Below are positions 26,879 through 35,976 of a stretch of 64,000 nucleotides of DNA, one piece after another. This DNA comes from Haloterrigena salifodinae (GTDB lineage Archaea; Halobacteriota; Halobacteria; Halobacteriales; Natrialbaceae), in the NCBI RefSeq assembly GCF_003977755.1, contig NZ_RQWN01000001.1, positions 1 to 64,000 of the forward strand, in the 5' to 3' direction. Positions within the stretch are counted from its first letter, which is position 1. Each line of letters starts with the position of its first letter. A program made the translations under genes and the position numbers. The notes beneath the pieces were generated by a model. That model saw nothing but the letters and a program-made list of their open reading frames with translations. It did no database searches and was not told where the DNA came from.

Positions 26879-27273
26879 GCGTCTCGATACGCACGGGGAG
26901 GGTTTATGGATGTACGTCTTCGGACGGGGGCGTCCCGCGACTGCTCCCCTCGAGAGTCCGTACGGCCGTCTCTCTCGCTCTCTCGGTTCGCGGTGTCGCT
27001 ATCGGCCGTCGTCGTCCGCGACCTGTCAGATGACCGGTTCGGTTACCTCTCTATGAACGGAACTGGAACCGACCACAAAGAGGAGTCTAACCCGAAGCGC
27101 TCCGCTCACCTGGCGGCTATGGGTTGCCACGCTCTCTCCGACCAACTCGCTCCCCGGAGTCGCTCGCTCGTCCACTGGAAGACGCATTCGGAGTGAACTC
27201 TTTGGTTTCGATTATTTTCGGGAAGGCAAAGCGGAAGAACGCGACCGAAGACGGACGCCCGGAGAAACTGCGT
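26879..27273. other. Gene-poor intergenic stretch
   Basis: I see no supported gene. A TATA-like element (minus CATAAA, 26904-26909) probably serves the CitG-like gene. A short rightward frame, ATG 27053 to 27196, encodes 47 polar residues without a family signature or promoter and is left out. Confidence 0.4.
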
Positions 27274-27495
27274 TCAGCGGTAGATGTTCTGGTAGGCCTC
27301 GCGGTACTCGCGAAGGGCGAGGCGCGCCCGACGCCGGGAGGTGAACCCGAACCCGACCGACGGGCAGTCCTCGGTGGGGCACACCCAGTGAAACGTCTCC
27401 GACCCGGGGTCTCTGGCGACCGATACGTCCACGTCGCAGCGGGGACACTCCCATCCCCAGCGCATATCGCCGGCATACTCGTTGGGACGGCCCAT
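27274..27495 (-). CDS. Small zinc-ribbon protein
   Basis: This 73-residue protein has two Cys pairs (WECPRCDVDV and WVCPTEDCPS) forming a likely zinc ribbon. It ends with a basic helix (SRRRARLALREYREAYQNIYR) suited to nucleic-acid contact. The ATG at 27495 is followed directly by the conserved domain, while upstream in-frame codons look non-coding. Its function is not known. Confidence 0.7.
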   Translation of the reverse strand: MGRPNEYAGDMRWGWECPRCDVDVSVARDPGSETFHWVCPTEDCPSVGFGFTSRRRARLALREYREAYQNIYR

Positions 27496-27705
27496 GCTGG
27501 TTCTACGTCGGAGTTGTACGTCGCACTGAAAAGTCTCCGTCCGAACATAGTGACGCTTTATTACGTCGGCAGGGCTCGAGGCGACGCCGAGGCGTCGCGG
27601 TCGCGCTATCGCGACGGGGTTCCTCGAAAGCGAGGCGTCGATCGACGGCCTCGCGGACGCCGTCGGCGGCGTGGCGATCATGAAGGGGTCGCGAGCCGAG
27701 ACGCG

Positions 27706-28077
27706 TCACCGCTCGTAGCTGTGGCCGTCACTGAGCGGCGGGGCGCCTACTCCGATCACCCGCACGTCGCCGGCGGCGTCGGCCGCGTTATGTGCGCGGT
27801 GTGGACTCTCCGGTTCGGCGATGAAGAACTGACCCGCTTCGACCCGGTACGTTCGATCGGGCGTCTCGACGCTGAGCGCGCCCTCGAGGACGTAGAATGC
27901 CTCCTCCTGTTCGTCGTGGTAGTGTAGCCCCGAGAGCGGAATCTCTTCGCCGGGTTCGACGCGGTAGACGCGCAGTCCCATCCGGTCCATCGCCGCCGCC
28001 TCGCTGACGTAACGCATCTCCGACGGGCGGTTCGGTTCCGGTTCGAGGTTGTTCGGATCGATCACGTGGTAGCCCAT
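27706..28077 (-). CDS. Cupin-domain protein
   Basis: This 123-residue single cupin has motif 1 GLHYHDEQEEAFYVLEG (HxH...E, metal ligands) and motif 2 FFIAEPESPHRAHN (metal His). Small cupins of this type bind a metal and act as isomerases, dioxygenases or sensors. The substrate is unknown. A TATA element (minus TTATTT, 28101-28106) lies 29 bases before the ATG. Confidence 0.85.
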   Translation of the reverse strand: MGYHVIDPNNLEPEPNRPSEMRYVSEAAAMDRMGLRVYRVEPGEEIPLSGLHYHDEQEEAFYVLEGALSVETPDRTYRVEAGQFFIAEPESPHRAHNAADAAGDVRVIGVGAPPLSDGHSYER

Positions 28078-28143
28078 GGGATCACGGACTGGTGCGACGA
28101 AAATAACTGTTCGGCCGACCGGAGAGCGAACGAGTGATCGGAG

Positions 28144-28890
28144 TTACGGGCACGCTTCCGCGCCGAGTCGCCGCTCTACTGCCTCGCGGACGCGCTCGAG
28201 AACGACCGGGTTGTCACTGGGGCGACCGACGCTGACCGCGTCGGCGCCGTACTCGACGTACTCGCGGACGGTCGCGTCGTCGCGGACGCCGTTGTTGGCG
28301 ATAATGAACAGGTCGGTGGCGTCGGCGATATCGCGGACGACCGACTCGGTGTCCATCGCGTCGACGTGGACGTAGTCGGCGCCTGCAGTCTCGAGCGCGG
28401 CCGCGAGCGCGGGGAGGTCGACGGCGGAGATCTCGGCGCGGACCTTCACGCCGACGGTGGCGCCGGTGTCGGCGGCCCGCCGGACGTAGTCGCAGAGGCG
28501 CTCGCGGTCCCGCAGAAGCGTCTCGCCGCAGCCGACCGCGCAGAGTTCGTCCTGTCGGCAGTGGGCGTTGATCTCGAGGAACGCGTCCCGGTCCCGGCAG
28601 ACGCGGGCGGCGTCGGGGATCGGATCGGGCGTCGTGCTCCGGACGTTGAACGCCGGCTGGATCGGCGCGTCCTCGAGGGCGGCGAGTTGCCGGTCGATGA
28701 AGGCGATGGGATCGTCGGGGAGGAACTCGGTTCGGTCGCGCTCGACGAGTTCCCGAGCCGCTGCGCGGGACCCCGCGTCGATGGCGATGCCGCCGAGAAT
28801 GGCGGCGCCCGCGTAGTCGGCGCCCGCTCGAGCCCACTCGGCGTCGGCTTCCCCGCTGAGGCTGGCCAGGGCGAGCGGCGGCGTGAACAT
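28144..28890 (-). CDS. Dihydrouridine-synthase-like TIM-barrel protein
   Basis: This 248-residue protein resembles the FMN-binding Dus/dihydroorotate-dehydrogenase barrel. Landmarks are FLEINAHCRQDELCAVGCG in the middle, VGVKVRAE, YVHVDAMD and, at the phosphate-binding end, IIANNGVRDDATVREYVEYGADAVSVGR. It is short (Dus enzymes are about 310-350 residues) and lacks the C-terminal helical tRNA-binding domain, so it may act on a small molecule instead of tRNA. It lies next to cofD. The three Cys (HC, LC, GC) are notable. Confidence 0.7.
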   Translation of the reverse strand: MFTPPLALASLSGEADAEWARAGADYAGAAILGGIAIDAGSRAAARELVERDRTEFLPDDPIAFIDRQLAALEDAPIQPAFNVRSTTPDPIPDAARVCRDRDAFLEINAHCRQDELCAVGCGETLLRDRERLCDYVRRAADTGATVGVKVRAEISAVDLPALAAALETAGADYVHVDAMDTESVVRDIADATDLFIIANNGVRDDATVREYVEYGADAVSVGRPSDNPVVLERVREAVERRLGAEACP

Positions 28891-28992
28891 ACTCGAGTGT
28901 CGGCGCCGGGGGGCCTTGAACGTAGTCGTTCGCGGCTGACGGTCGACTGCGCTCGGTCGAGAATCGGACGACGACGAGACGGAGCCTGACGC

Positions 28993-29985
28993 TCAGTCCA
29001 CGATATCGATCGCTTCCTTGACCGTTCGGGCGACGCGCGCGGCGTCGTCGGAGGAGTCGATCTCGATGTCGGTCCGGATCGTCGGCCGGTCGAACTCGGC
29101 GTCGTCGCCCTCGTCGATGACGAAGGCGTCGGCGAACGGATAGGCCGTCGCGAGCCCTTCGGTGCTGGGGTCGGCGTTGACCGCCGACATGAGATCGCCC
29201 GCCGGCCCTGAGAAGGCGTCGTCGCCGAGGAACGGCGAGACCGCGATGACCGTCGACTGGCTGAGCGTGTCGGCCACGCCCGGCAGCGTCAGCATCGGCC
29301 CGATACTCGTGACGGGGTTCGACGGGCCGATGACGACGGTGTCCTCGAGCGCGTCGATGACGCCCGGCGCCGGCTCGGCGTTCGAGGACCCGCGGAACTC
29401 GACGGTCTCGACGGTCGGTTCGCCGCGGTGGGCCACCCAGTACTCCTGGAAGTGCATCATTCCCTGTTCGGTGTGGACGAGGCTTGCGACGGGATCGTCG
29501 CTCATCGGCAGGAGATCGATCGTCAGCCCGAAGGCGTCCGCGAGTCGCTGGGTCGCCTCGCTCAACGACAGTCCCTGGTCGAGGAGGCTCGTCCGCGTGA
29601 TGTGGACGGCCCGGTCGCGGTCGCCGATCGTCATGAACTCGGCGACCCCCGAGAAGCGTCGCCAGTCCGCGAGGTCGCGCCCCTCGGTCTGTCGCTCCTC
29701 CGAGAGGAACTGCGGGCCGTCGGGCAGTCCCGCGGCCGACGCGATATCCGACAGCGCAGCGTTGGTCCGGTGCGTGTCCCCGTCGATTCCCCACCACATC
29801 TCGCGGTCGAGCACGCCGCCGCCCTGGAACAGCAGCGTATCGACGTCCGGCGAGACGAACAGCCCACCGATTTCGATGTCGTCGCCCGTGTTGGCGACGA
29901 CGGTGGTCTCCTCCGGCGAGAACGCGGCGGCGGCACCGTCCAACAGCTTCGGCGTTCCGGTGCCTCCGGAGAGGAAAGTTACCAT
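28993..29985 (-). CDS. cofD: 2-phospho-L-lactate transferase CofD
   Basis: This 330-residue enzyme joins the lactyl phosphate unit to the deazaflavin Fo, making F420-0. The N-terminal [17 protein letters not shown] is the conserved nucleotide-binding loop. [20 protein letters not shown] and [11 protein letters not shown], then [15 protein letters not shown], are further family blocks. The ATG at 29985 fits both the family start and a TATA element 29 bases upstream. Confidence 0.95.
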   Translation of the reverse strand: MVTFLSGGTGTPKLLDGAAAAFSPEETTVVANTGDDIEIGGLFVSPDVDTLLFQGGGVLDREMWWGIDGDTHRTNAALSDIASAAGLPDGPQFLSEERQTEGRDLADWRRFSGVAEFMTIGDRDRAVHITRTSLLDQGLSLSEATQRLADAFGLTIDLLPMSDDPVASLVHTEQGMMHFQEYWVAHRGEPTVETVEFRGSSNAEPAPGVIDALEDTVVIGPSNPVTSIGPMLTLPGVADTLSQSTVIAVSPFLGDDAFSGPAGDLMSAVNADPSTEGLATAYPFADAFVIDEGDDAEFDRPTIRTDIEIDSSDDAARVARTVKEAIDIVD

Positions 29986-30007
29986 ACGCAACACTCTCGA
30001 GCGTGAA

Positions 30008-30014
30008 TACTTAA
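30008..30014 (-). promoter_or_regulatory. TATA-like element of cofD
   Basis: Minus-strand TTAAGTA begins 29 bases before the cofD ATG at 29985. It lies so close to the alternative upstream ATG (30018) that only the downstream start is compatible with this promoter. Confidence 0.5.
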
Positions 30015-30081
30015 TCACTTGTGGCTGGTTCCGGGGCGAGGAGATCCGGCGTCAGGCTGGGGTGGTTCCGCCGAAATCGCG

Positions 30082-31578
30082 TCAGTCGTCGCCGACGCTT
30101 CCGCTGCTCTCGGCGCCGACCGCGGCGCCGGTTTCGACCGACGCCGAATCGAGCCAGTCGCCCCAGTTGAACCAGGCGTAGGCGATCCCGCCGCCGATGA
30201 CGGTCGAAACGGCGAAGGCGGCCCAGACGCCGTTCGAGCCGACCCTTTGGGCGCCGATCCACGCGAGCGGGAAGCGGATCACACCGAGGGTGAGCACGGA
30301 GATCGCCGCGGCGATCAGCGTCTTGCCGGCCCCACGGAACCCGCCGCTGTAGGCTCTCATCACGCCCATGAACCCGAACGTCAGAGACGTATACCGGAGG
30401 AAGGTCGCGCCTTCGGCGACGACCGCGGCGTCGGTCGTGAACACCGAGACGATCGGCGCGGCGGCCAGGAAGACCACCACGCCGAGGCCGGTGAGCGTGA
30501 TCAGCATGACCTTCGCGCCGAAGTGGTTCGTCCGCTCGGCGCGCCCGCGCTTCCCGGCGCCGATGTTCTGGCCGGTCATCGTTTCGATCCCCTGGGAGAA
30601 GGCGATCGCGGGGAGGAAGATCACCGAGAACACGCGGGTCCCGATCCCGAATGCGGCGACGACCGTCTCGGGGAACATCGCGATGATGACCAACAGCAGG
30701 TTGATCGAGAGGGCCCGCGCGGTCCCCTCGATCGACGCCGGCGTCCCGATCTCGACGAGTTTCCGCGCGTACTCGAGGTCGGGTTTCATCTGCGAGAGGC
30801 GGATCCGGACGCCGTGCGTGCCACGGAACATGATCGCGAGGCCGACGGCGAACGCCAACGCCCGCGAGAAGACGGTCGCGATCGCGGCGCCCTCGATCCC
30901 CGACCCGGCGTAGCCGGTGGCGGCGAACAACTCGGCCTCGAGGCCGCGAAGACCGAGGTAGCCGAACAGCGGGTTCCCCTCGAACCCGAAGATGAGGAAC
31001 GGGTCGAGGACGATGTTGAGCACGACCGAGCCGAACATGACGAGCATCGGCGTGACGGTGTCGCCGTACCCCCGCATGAGCGCGAGGAAGACGAGGAAGC
31101 CGAAGACGGCCACCAGCCCCACGGAGAAAACCTCCATGTAGGCGGTGACCAGCGGCTCGATGTCGGCCTCGGCGCCGAACAACGCGAGGATATCGCCGGC
31201 GAAGCGGTAGCCGACGGCGCCGAGCACGAGCGACGCGAGGATCGCGTACATGACCGTCTGCGAGGCGGCGTACTCCGCTCGCTCGGGGTTATCCGCGCCG
31301 GTGTGCTGGGCGACGAGGACGCTCCCGGCGACGGAGACGCCGAGCGCCAGCGCGATGAGGAAAAAGACCATCGGGAACGCGAAGCTGATCGCCGCCAGCG
31401 ACGTCGTGCTGTACTGGCCGAGCCAGAACGTGTCCGCGAGGTTGTAGGTGACCTGCAACACGTTCGTGATGATCAGCGGAATCGAGAGGTAAATCAGCGG
31501 CCGCGCGATCCCGCCCTCGGTTAGGTCGAGCTCGTCGGCCGATTTGAAGATCGCCTCGAGGTGATCGCGCACCGTCAC
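30082..31578 (-). CDS. MATE family efflux transporter
   Basis: This 498-residue multidrug or organic-cation exporter has twelve hydrophobic helices in two homologous bundles. MATE signatures include YNLADTFWLGQY, VAQHTGADNPERAEYAASQT, GFMGVMRAYSGGFRGAGKT and a matching FLVFLALMRGYGDTVTPM in the first half. It overlaps the upstream tetR-type gene by four bases, so its expression is probably controlled by that repressor. Confidence 0.93.
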   Translation of the reverse strand: MTVRDHLEAIFKSADELDLTEGGIARPLIYLSIPLIITNVLQVTYNLADTFWLGQYSTTSLAAISFAFPMVFFLIALALGVSVAGSVLVAQHTGADNPERAEYAASQTVMYAILASLVLGAVGYRFAGDILALFGAEADIEPLVTAYMEVFSVGLVAVFGFLVFLALMRGYGDTVTPMLVMFGSVVLNIVLDPFLIFGFEGNPLFGYLGLRGLEAELFAATGYAGSGIEGAAIATVFSRALAFAVGLAIMFRGTHGVRIRLSQMKPDLEYARKLVEIGTPASIEGTARALSINLLLVIIAMFPETVVAAFGIGTRVFSVIFLPAIAFSQGIETMTGQNIGAGKRGRAERTNHFGAKVMLITLTGLGVVVFLAAAPIVSVFTTDAAVVAEGATFLRYTSLTFGFMGVMRAYSGGFRGAGKTLIAAAISVLTLGVIRFPLAWIGAQRVGSNGVWAAFAVSTVIGGGIAYAWFNWGDWLDSASVETGAAVGAESSGSVGDD

Positions 31579-32189
31579 TCGAATCGCTCCTCCGTCTCGT
31601 CGGCGTCGGCTGCGAGCAGTTCGCGGCGGACGTAGGTCTCGAGCGCGCGCCGGGTCCGCTCGATCGGGTGATCGACGGCCACGTGGCGCGTCTGGGCGCC
31701 GTTGAGCGCGGTGACGATGAACTCGGCGGTTTCGTCGGGGTCGACGTCCGGCCGGAAGACGCCCTCGTCCTGTCCGTCCTCGATCAGCGATCGGATCCGT
31801 CCGCGAAGCATCCGGTCGAACTCAGCGAGTTCGGCACGGAACCGGTCGTCGTACGGCCCCTGGGCTTTGATCTCGAGCAGCGCGGTCCGAAATTCGGGCA
31901 GCGAATCGTCCGCGGCGGGCTCGAGGTAGATATCGACGAGCGCCAGAATCCGTTCGGCCGGCGTCTCGCCCTCGAGGGTCTCGACTCGCTCCGCGAAGGA
32001 GTCGGTAAGATAGTCCAGCAGCGCGTAGAGGAGGTTCTGCTTGCTCTCGTAGTGATAGTGGAGCGTGGCCTTGCTCTTGGACGATTCGGCGGCGATGTCT
32101 CGCATTCGGAGCGACGCGTAGCCGTGCTTGCAGAGCGCGGCGTAGGTCGCCTCCATGAGTTCGTCGGTAGTTGCTGTCGTCTCAGTCAT
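31575..32189 (-). CDS. TetR-family repressor of the efflux operon
   Basis: This 204-residue regulator has the TetR helix-turn-helix at residues 9-55 (LMEATYAALCKHGYASL, then SKATLHYHYESKQNLLYALL). A variable ligand-binding C-terminal half follows. It is the first gene of the operon with the MATE exporter. A near-perfect 18-base palindrome lies between its TATA-like element and its start, so it should repress its own operon until ligand binds. Confidence 0.92.
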   Translation of the reverse strand: MTETTATTDELMEATYAALCKHGYASLRMRDIAAESSKSKATLHYHYESKQNLLYALLDYLTDSFAERVETLEGETPAERILALVDIYLEPAADDSLPEFRTALLEIKAQGPYDDRFRAELAEFDRMLRGRIRSLIEDGQDEGVFRPDVDPDETAEFIVTALNGAQTRHVAVDHPIERTRRALETYVRRELLAADADETEERFE

Positions 32190-32223
32190 TAGGGTCCTGG
32201 ATCCGAAGGGGTCGTTCTCGTCG

Positions 32224-32241
32224 TAACTGACCGGCCAGTTA
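32224..32241. promoter_or_regulatory. Palindromic operator of the TetR-MATE operon
   Basis: TAACTGACCGGCCAGTTA is symmetric at 16 of 18 positions. It lies 35 bases before the tetR ATG and just downstream of a TATA-like element (minus AGATACTT, near 32246-32253). It therefore covers the likely transcription start, an ideal place for repression by TetR. Confidence 0.7.
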
Positions 32242-32440
32242 GGGAAGTATCTTGGGATTCGAATTCGCCCACCGAGCGGGCTGCGAGCCCTTCACACGGC
32301 TGATTCGCCGACCCGGGGGCGGGCCAGTAAGCGTTCGTCGTCGCCGGATCGCTCGAGCCGAGTCACGCGATCAAATCACCGAATCGCCCGCCGCGAGACG
32401 GGTCGAAGAACTACCAGACGCGAGATGGTTCCGAGACCGA

Positions 32441-33994
32441 CTAGTCGCCGATCCAGTCGGCGAAACTTCCGTCGAGGAGCGTCTCCGACTGTCGGTGAAT
32501 GTACGCCTGCTGCATCGCCTCGATCGCCGCGTCGAGGTCGGCGCCGTCAGCGAGCGCCGACCGGACCTGCTCGCGTTTCCAGCTGGCGGGCGTCACCTCC
32601 TGGCGGACCCGTCGCCGGAGCGGATAAAGGTACTTCGCGGCCTCTTCCTCGCTCAGTCCGCGGTTCGTCAGCCCGTCCTCGGCGTGGGCCAGCAGGTCCT
32701 CGTAGAGCGCGAGCTTGTCGGCGGTCTCCTTGCCATCGTTGGTGATCCAGTTCAACTCGGCCTCGAGGCCGTCGACCATCGCCGCGTAGAAGTTCTCCCG
32801 GGCGAGCTGCCAGTCGAGCTCGAGGACGGGGTGCTCGAGGCGGGTCAGGCTCTCCATCAGGCCGGCGAAGGCGGCGAGGAAGGCCGTGGAGTCGCGGACG
32901 GTCGGCTGGGCGGGGATAGGGCGGAACTCAATGCGGGCGTTGGCGGCCGAGCGCGTCGGTCCGCCGAACACCGGGCGGATCCACCGCCAGTAGGTGCCGT
33001 GTTTGCGGCTGAAGTGGGGAAACCGGTCGTCGAAGCGCTCGCCGGAGTCGACGGGCATCGGGACGATAGTGTCGTCGTCGGCGACACGGTCGATCGCGTC
33101 CTCGACGGTCCCTAGATCGCGGGGAAAGCGGACCTTCCCTTCGCCGGTCGTCGGATCGTTGAGCACGGTCTCGAAGACGCTGATGCGGTGCTCCATCCAG
33201 CCGTCCCGGAGGATCTCCTCGGGGGTCGCCTCGTCGTCGTAGAGGTCGGCCGGGAAGAACGGCGAGTTGACGCCGAGTGCGAGCAGCGGCCCCGCGATGC
33301 GCAGTGCGTAGTTGAAGTAGTCCGGGAGATCCGGCGCGTGGGGCACCTGATAGTGGGGTTGGATCGAGGTGATGAGGCTCTCGGGCATGACGGTGTCCGC
33401 CTGGAGCGATACATTGGGGGCCTGGATACACATGCCGGCGGACTCGGCCTGGTCCGTGTTGGCCATCGCGTGGTAGCGCGCCGAGTCGCTCATGTTCGTC
33501 GCGATGCGAAACGAGCGCTCGGTGCCGTCGTCGTCGGTCGTCGTCCGCTCGACGCTGTCGGTGAGGTACGTCGTCGCGTCCTCACCCTCCGGCGGCAGCG
33601 TCCAGAGCGCGTCGCTAACCAGCCGCATCCGCTCGGACTGGGTGACGTTCAGCGCCGTCTGCAGTCGCGCCTTCACTTCCGACTCCTGGGCCGCCAGCCC
33701 GTGGGCGTTCATCGGCTGCGGACTAGTCGTCATCTCCGCGTTGTGCAGCCCGAGTTCCTTCTCGAACCCGATCAGTTCGAGCAACCGGCGGGGAACCCGC
33801 CGCAGCGCGCAGTCGTCGTTCTTGACCGCGTAGAACTCGTACTCGAGGCCGACGATCGCCTGCGGGTTATCGAAGACGCCCTCGTCGACGGCGTCTTTGA
33901 TCACCTCGGCGTCCACCTGCGCCTGTTCGCGAAACCCCGCGGCGTCGACGGCCAGCACGTCGGCGACTCGCTCGGCGAGTTCCTCCTCTGGCAT
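32441..33994 (-). CDS. GshA-like glutamate-cysteine ligase family protein, copy 1
   Basis: This 517-residue protein belongs to a haloarchaeal group resembling the GCS2/carboxylate-amine ligase fold. Probable metal-binding acidic residues lie in GLEYEFYAV (49-57) and HNAEM (84-88). Further blocks are NMSDSARYHAM, SIQPHYQVP, HGTYWRWIRP and IEFRPIPAQPTV. All are shared with the paralogue at 53600-55141. Haloarchaea use gamma-glutamylcysteine as their main thiol, so a role in peptide-bond formation to glutamate is plausible, but the substrate is inferred. Confidence 0.75.
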   Translation of the reverse strand: MPEEELAERVADVLAVDAAGFREQAQVDAEVIKDAVDEGVFDNPQAIVGLEYEFYAVKNDDCALRRVPRRLLELIGFEKELGLHNAEMTTSPQPMNAHGLAAQESEVKARLQTALNVTQSERMRLVSDALWTLPPEGEDATTYLTDSVERTTTDDDGTERSFRIATNMSDSARYHAMANTDQAESAGMCIQAPNVSLQADTVMPESLITSIQPHYQVPHAPDLPDYFNYALRIAGPLLALGVNSPFFPADLYDDEATPEEILRDGWMEHRISVFETVLNDPTTGEGKVRFPRDLGTVEDAIDRVADDDTIVPMPVDSGERFDDRFPHFSRKHGTYWRWIRPVFGGPTRSAANARIEFRPIPAQPTVRDSTAFLAAFAGLMESLTRLEHPVLELDWQLARENFYAAMVDGLEAELNWITNDGKETADKLALYEDLLAHAEDGLTNRGLSEEEAAKYLYPLRRRVRQEVTPASWKREQVRSALADGADLDAAIEAMQQAYIHRQSETLLDGSFADWIGD

Positions 33995-34086
33995 ACCTCC
34001 GAGTGCGAGCGCGATCGCCTTTAAAGCACAGCCTCGTGCCCGCGGCGAGGCGCTCGGGACCCGACACTCGAGCGGTCTCAGAACCG

Positions 34087-34091
34087 TTTTA
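34087..34091 (+). promoter_or_regulatory. TATA-like element of the DNA ligase gene
   Basis: TTTTA begins 30 bases before the ATG at 34117. This supports that start for a leaderless mRNA. Confidence 0.45.
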
Positions 34092-34116
34092 CTCCCGCCA
34101 CCGGTACACCCCGCCG

Positions 34117-35883
34117 ATGGAGTTCGCCACGTTCGCCGACCGCGCCGCCGCGATCGAAGCCGAGCCGGCCGATCTCGAGATCGTCGCTCGAACCAGCGAG
34201 TTGCTCGCGGACGCGGGCGACGACAGCGAGGACCGACGTTCCGCTGGCTCTGCGGTGGATCCGCAGACCGTCGAGATCGTCGCCCGGTTCGTCCAGGGAC
34301 GCGTCTTCCCGGCCTGGGACTCGACGAAACTCGACATCGGCCCGGCGACGTGCTACGAGGCGATCGCCCGCGCGGCGGGGACGAACGTGAGCGGCGACGA
34401 CGTCGAGGAGCGACTGGCCGAGGTCGGCGAGATCGGCGAGGTGGCCGCCGGCTACGACTTTGGCGGCCAGCAGGGTCTGGGCGCGTTCACCGGCGGGGGC
34501 GGAAACGGTGGCGGCGGTGCCGACGAGAACGATCTCACCGTTCGCGAGGTCTACGAGACGCTCGCCGACCTCGCCGCCGCGGAGGGGTCGGGCAGTCAGG
34601 ACCGCAGGGTCGACCTGCTGTTCGGCCTCTTCAACCGCTGCTCGAGCAAGGAGGCCCGCTACCTCGCGCGGCTCGTCCTCTCGGAGATGCGCATCGGCGT
34701 CGGCGAGGGCACCGTCCGGGACGCGATCGCCGAGGCCTTCGACGTCCCCGTCGAGCGCGTCGAGCGCGCCCTGCAGGTCTCGAACGACTACGGGCAGGTC
34801 GCCCGCGTCGCCCGCGACGAGGGCCGCGAGGGACTCGACGAACTGGACCTCGAGGTCGGCCGACCCGTCCAGGCGATGCTCGCCCAGGCGGGGACAGTGA
34901 CCGACGCGCTCGAGGAGTGGGACGAGGCCGTCGTGGAATGGAAGTACGACGGGGCTAGAATCCAGTTGCACTACGATCCCGAGGCCGCCAAGGCGGACGC
35001 CGAGACCCGCGTCTTCTCGAGAAACATGGAGGAAGTCACCGACGCCCTCCCCGAAGTCGCCGAGTTCGCCGAGGCGACCATCGAGGAACCCGCGATTCTG
35101 GACGGCGAGGTCGTCGCAATCGACGAGAACGACGATCCGCTCCCGTTCCAGGAGGTGCTCAAGCGCTTCCGCCGGAAACACGACGTCGCGAAGGCCCGCG
35201 AGGACGTGACGGTGCGACCGGTCTTCTTCGACTGCCTGCACGCCGGCGGCGAGGACCTGCTTGCGGAGTCGCTGACGACGCGCCACGAGCGGCTGCGGAC
35301 GGTGCTGGCGGACGGCGAGTCGCTGGAGCAGGACGAGGACGAGATTGAGGGACTCTCGCTGCTCTGGACGACCGACGACCCCGACGAGATCGAGGTAATC
35401 GACGCCGACGCCCTCGAGGCGGGCCACGAGGGGATCATGCTCAAGGACCCCGACTCGGCGTACTCGCCGGGCCGGCGGGGCAAACACTGGCGCAAGCGCA
35501 AACCCGACGTGGAGACGCTGGACTGCGTGGTGACCGGCGCGGAGTGGGGCGAGGGTCGGCGCGCGACGTTTTTGGGCACCTTCGAGCTCTCCGTGCGCGC
35601 GGGCGACGACTTGGAGACCGTCGGCAAGGTCGCGACGGGTATCACCGACGAGAAACTCGAGGAACTCACGGAACTCCTCGAGCCCCACATCGCCGCCGAG
35701 GAGGGCCAGGCGGTGGACATAGAGCCCGCGATCGTCTTCGAGGTCGGCTACGAGGAGATCCAGAGCTCGCCGACCTACTCGTCGGGCTACGCGCTTCGCT
35801 TCCCGCGGTTCCTCAGCGTTCGCTCCGACAAGAACCCCGAGGACGCGGACACGCTCGAGCGCGTCGAACGGCTGCGAGCGTAG
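34117..35883 (+). CDS. lig: ATP-dependent DNA ligase
   Basis: This 588-residue replicative ligase has the adenylation Lys276 in motif I (EWKYDGAR), motif III FFDCLHAGG, motif IV EGIMLKDPDS and motif V WRKRKPD. The N-terminal DNA-binding domain (1-250) carries a Gly-rich insert (125-135) typical of halophile linkers. The C-terminal OB domain ends in FPRFLSVRSDKNPEDADT. The length is normal for archaeal Lig1-type enzymes. Confidence 0.95.
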   Translation: MEFATFADRAAAIEAEPADLEIVARTSELLADAGDDSEDRRSAGSAVDPQTVEIVARFVQGRVFPAWDSTKLDIGPATCYEAIARAAGTNVSGDDVEERLAEVGEIGEVAAGYDFGGQQGLGAFTGGGGNGGGGADENDLTVREVYETLADLAAAEGSGSQDRRVDLLFGLFNRCSSKEARYLARLVLSEMRIGVGEGTVRDAIAEAFDVPVERVERALQVSNDYGQVARVARDEGREGLDELDLEVGRPVQAMLAQAGTVTDALEEWDEAVVEWKYDGARIQLHYDPEAAKADAETRVFSRNMEEVTDALPEVAEFAEATIEEPAILDGEVVAIDENDDPLPFQEVLKRFRRKHDVAKAREDVTVRPVFFDCLHAGGEDLLAESLTTRHERLRTVLADGESLEQDEDEIEGLSLLWTTDDPDEIEVIDADALEAGHEGIMLKDPDSAYSPGRRGKHWRKRKPDVETLDCVVTGAEWGEGRRATFLGTFELSVRAGDDLETVGKVATGITDEKLEELTELLEPHIAAEEGQAVDIEPAIVFEVGYEEIQSSPTYSSGYALRFPRFLSVRSDKNPEDADTLERVERLRA

Positions 35884-35976
35884 CGATCGACGAGGGAGGT
35901 ATCGTCGAGGACGACTCAGCGAATAGTGTACTGATAGTTCCGCTTTCGGAACGCTTGAGAGCGACTATCGGAAAGC

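Noticed and set aside
26879-27273. Possible small gene at 27053-27196
   Set aside because: 47 polar residues with no signature and no TATA or ribosome-binding site.
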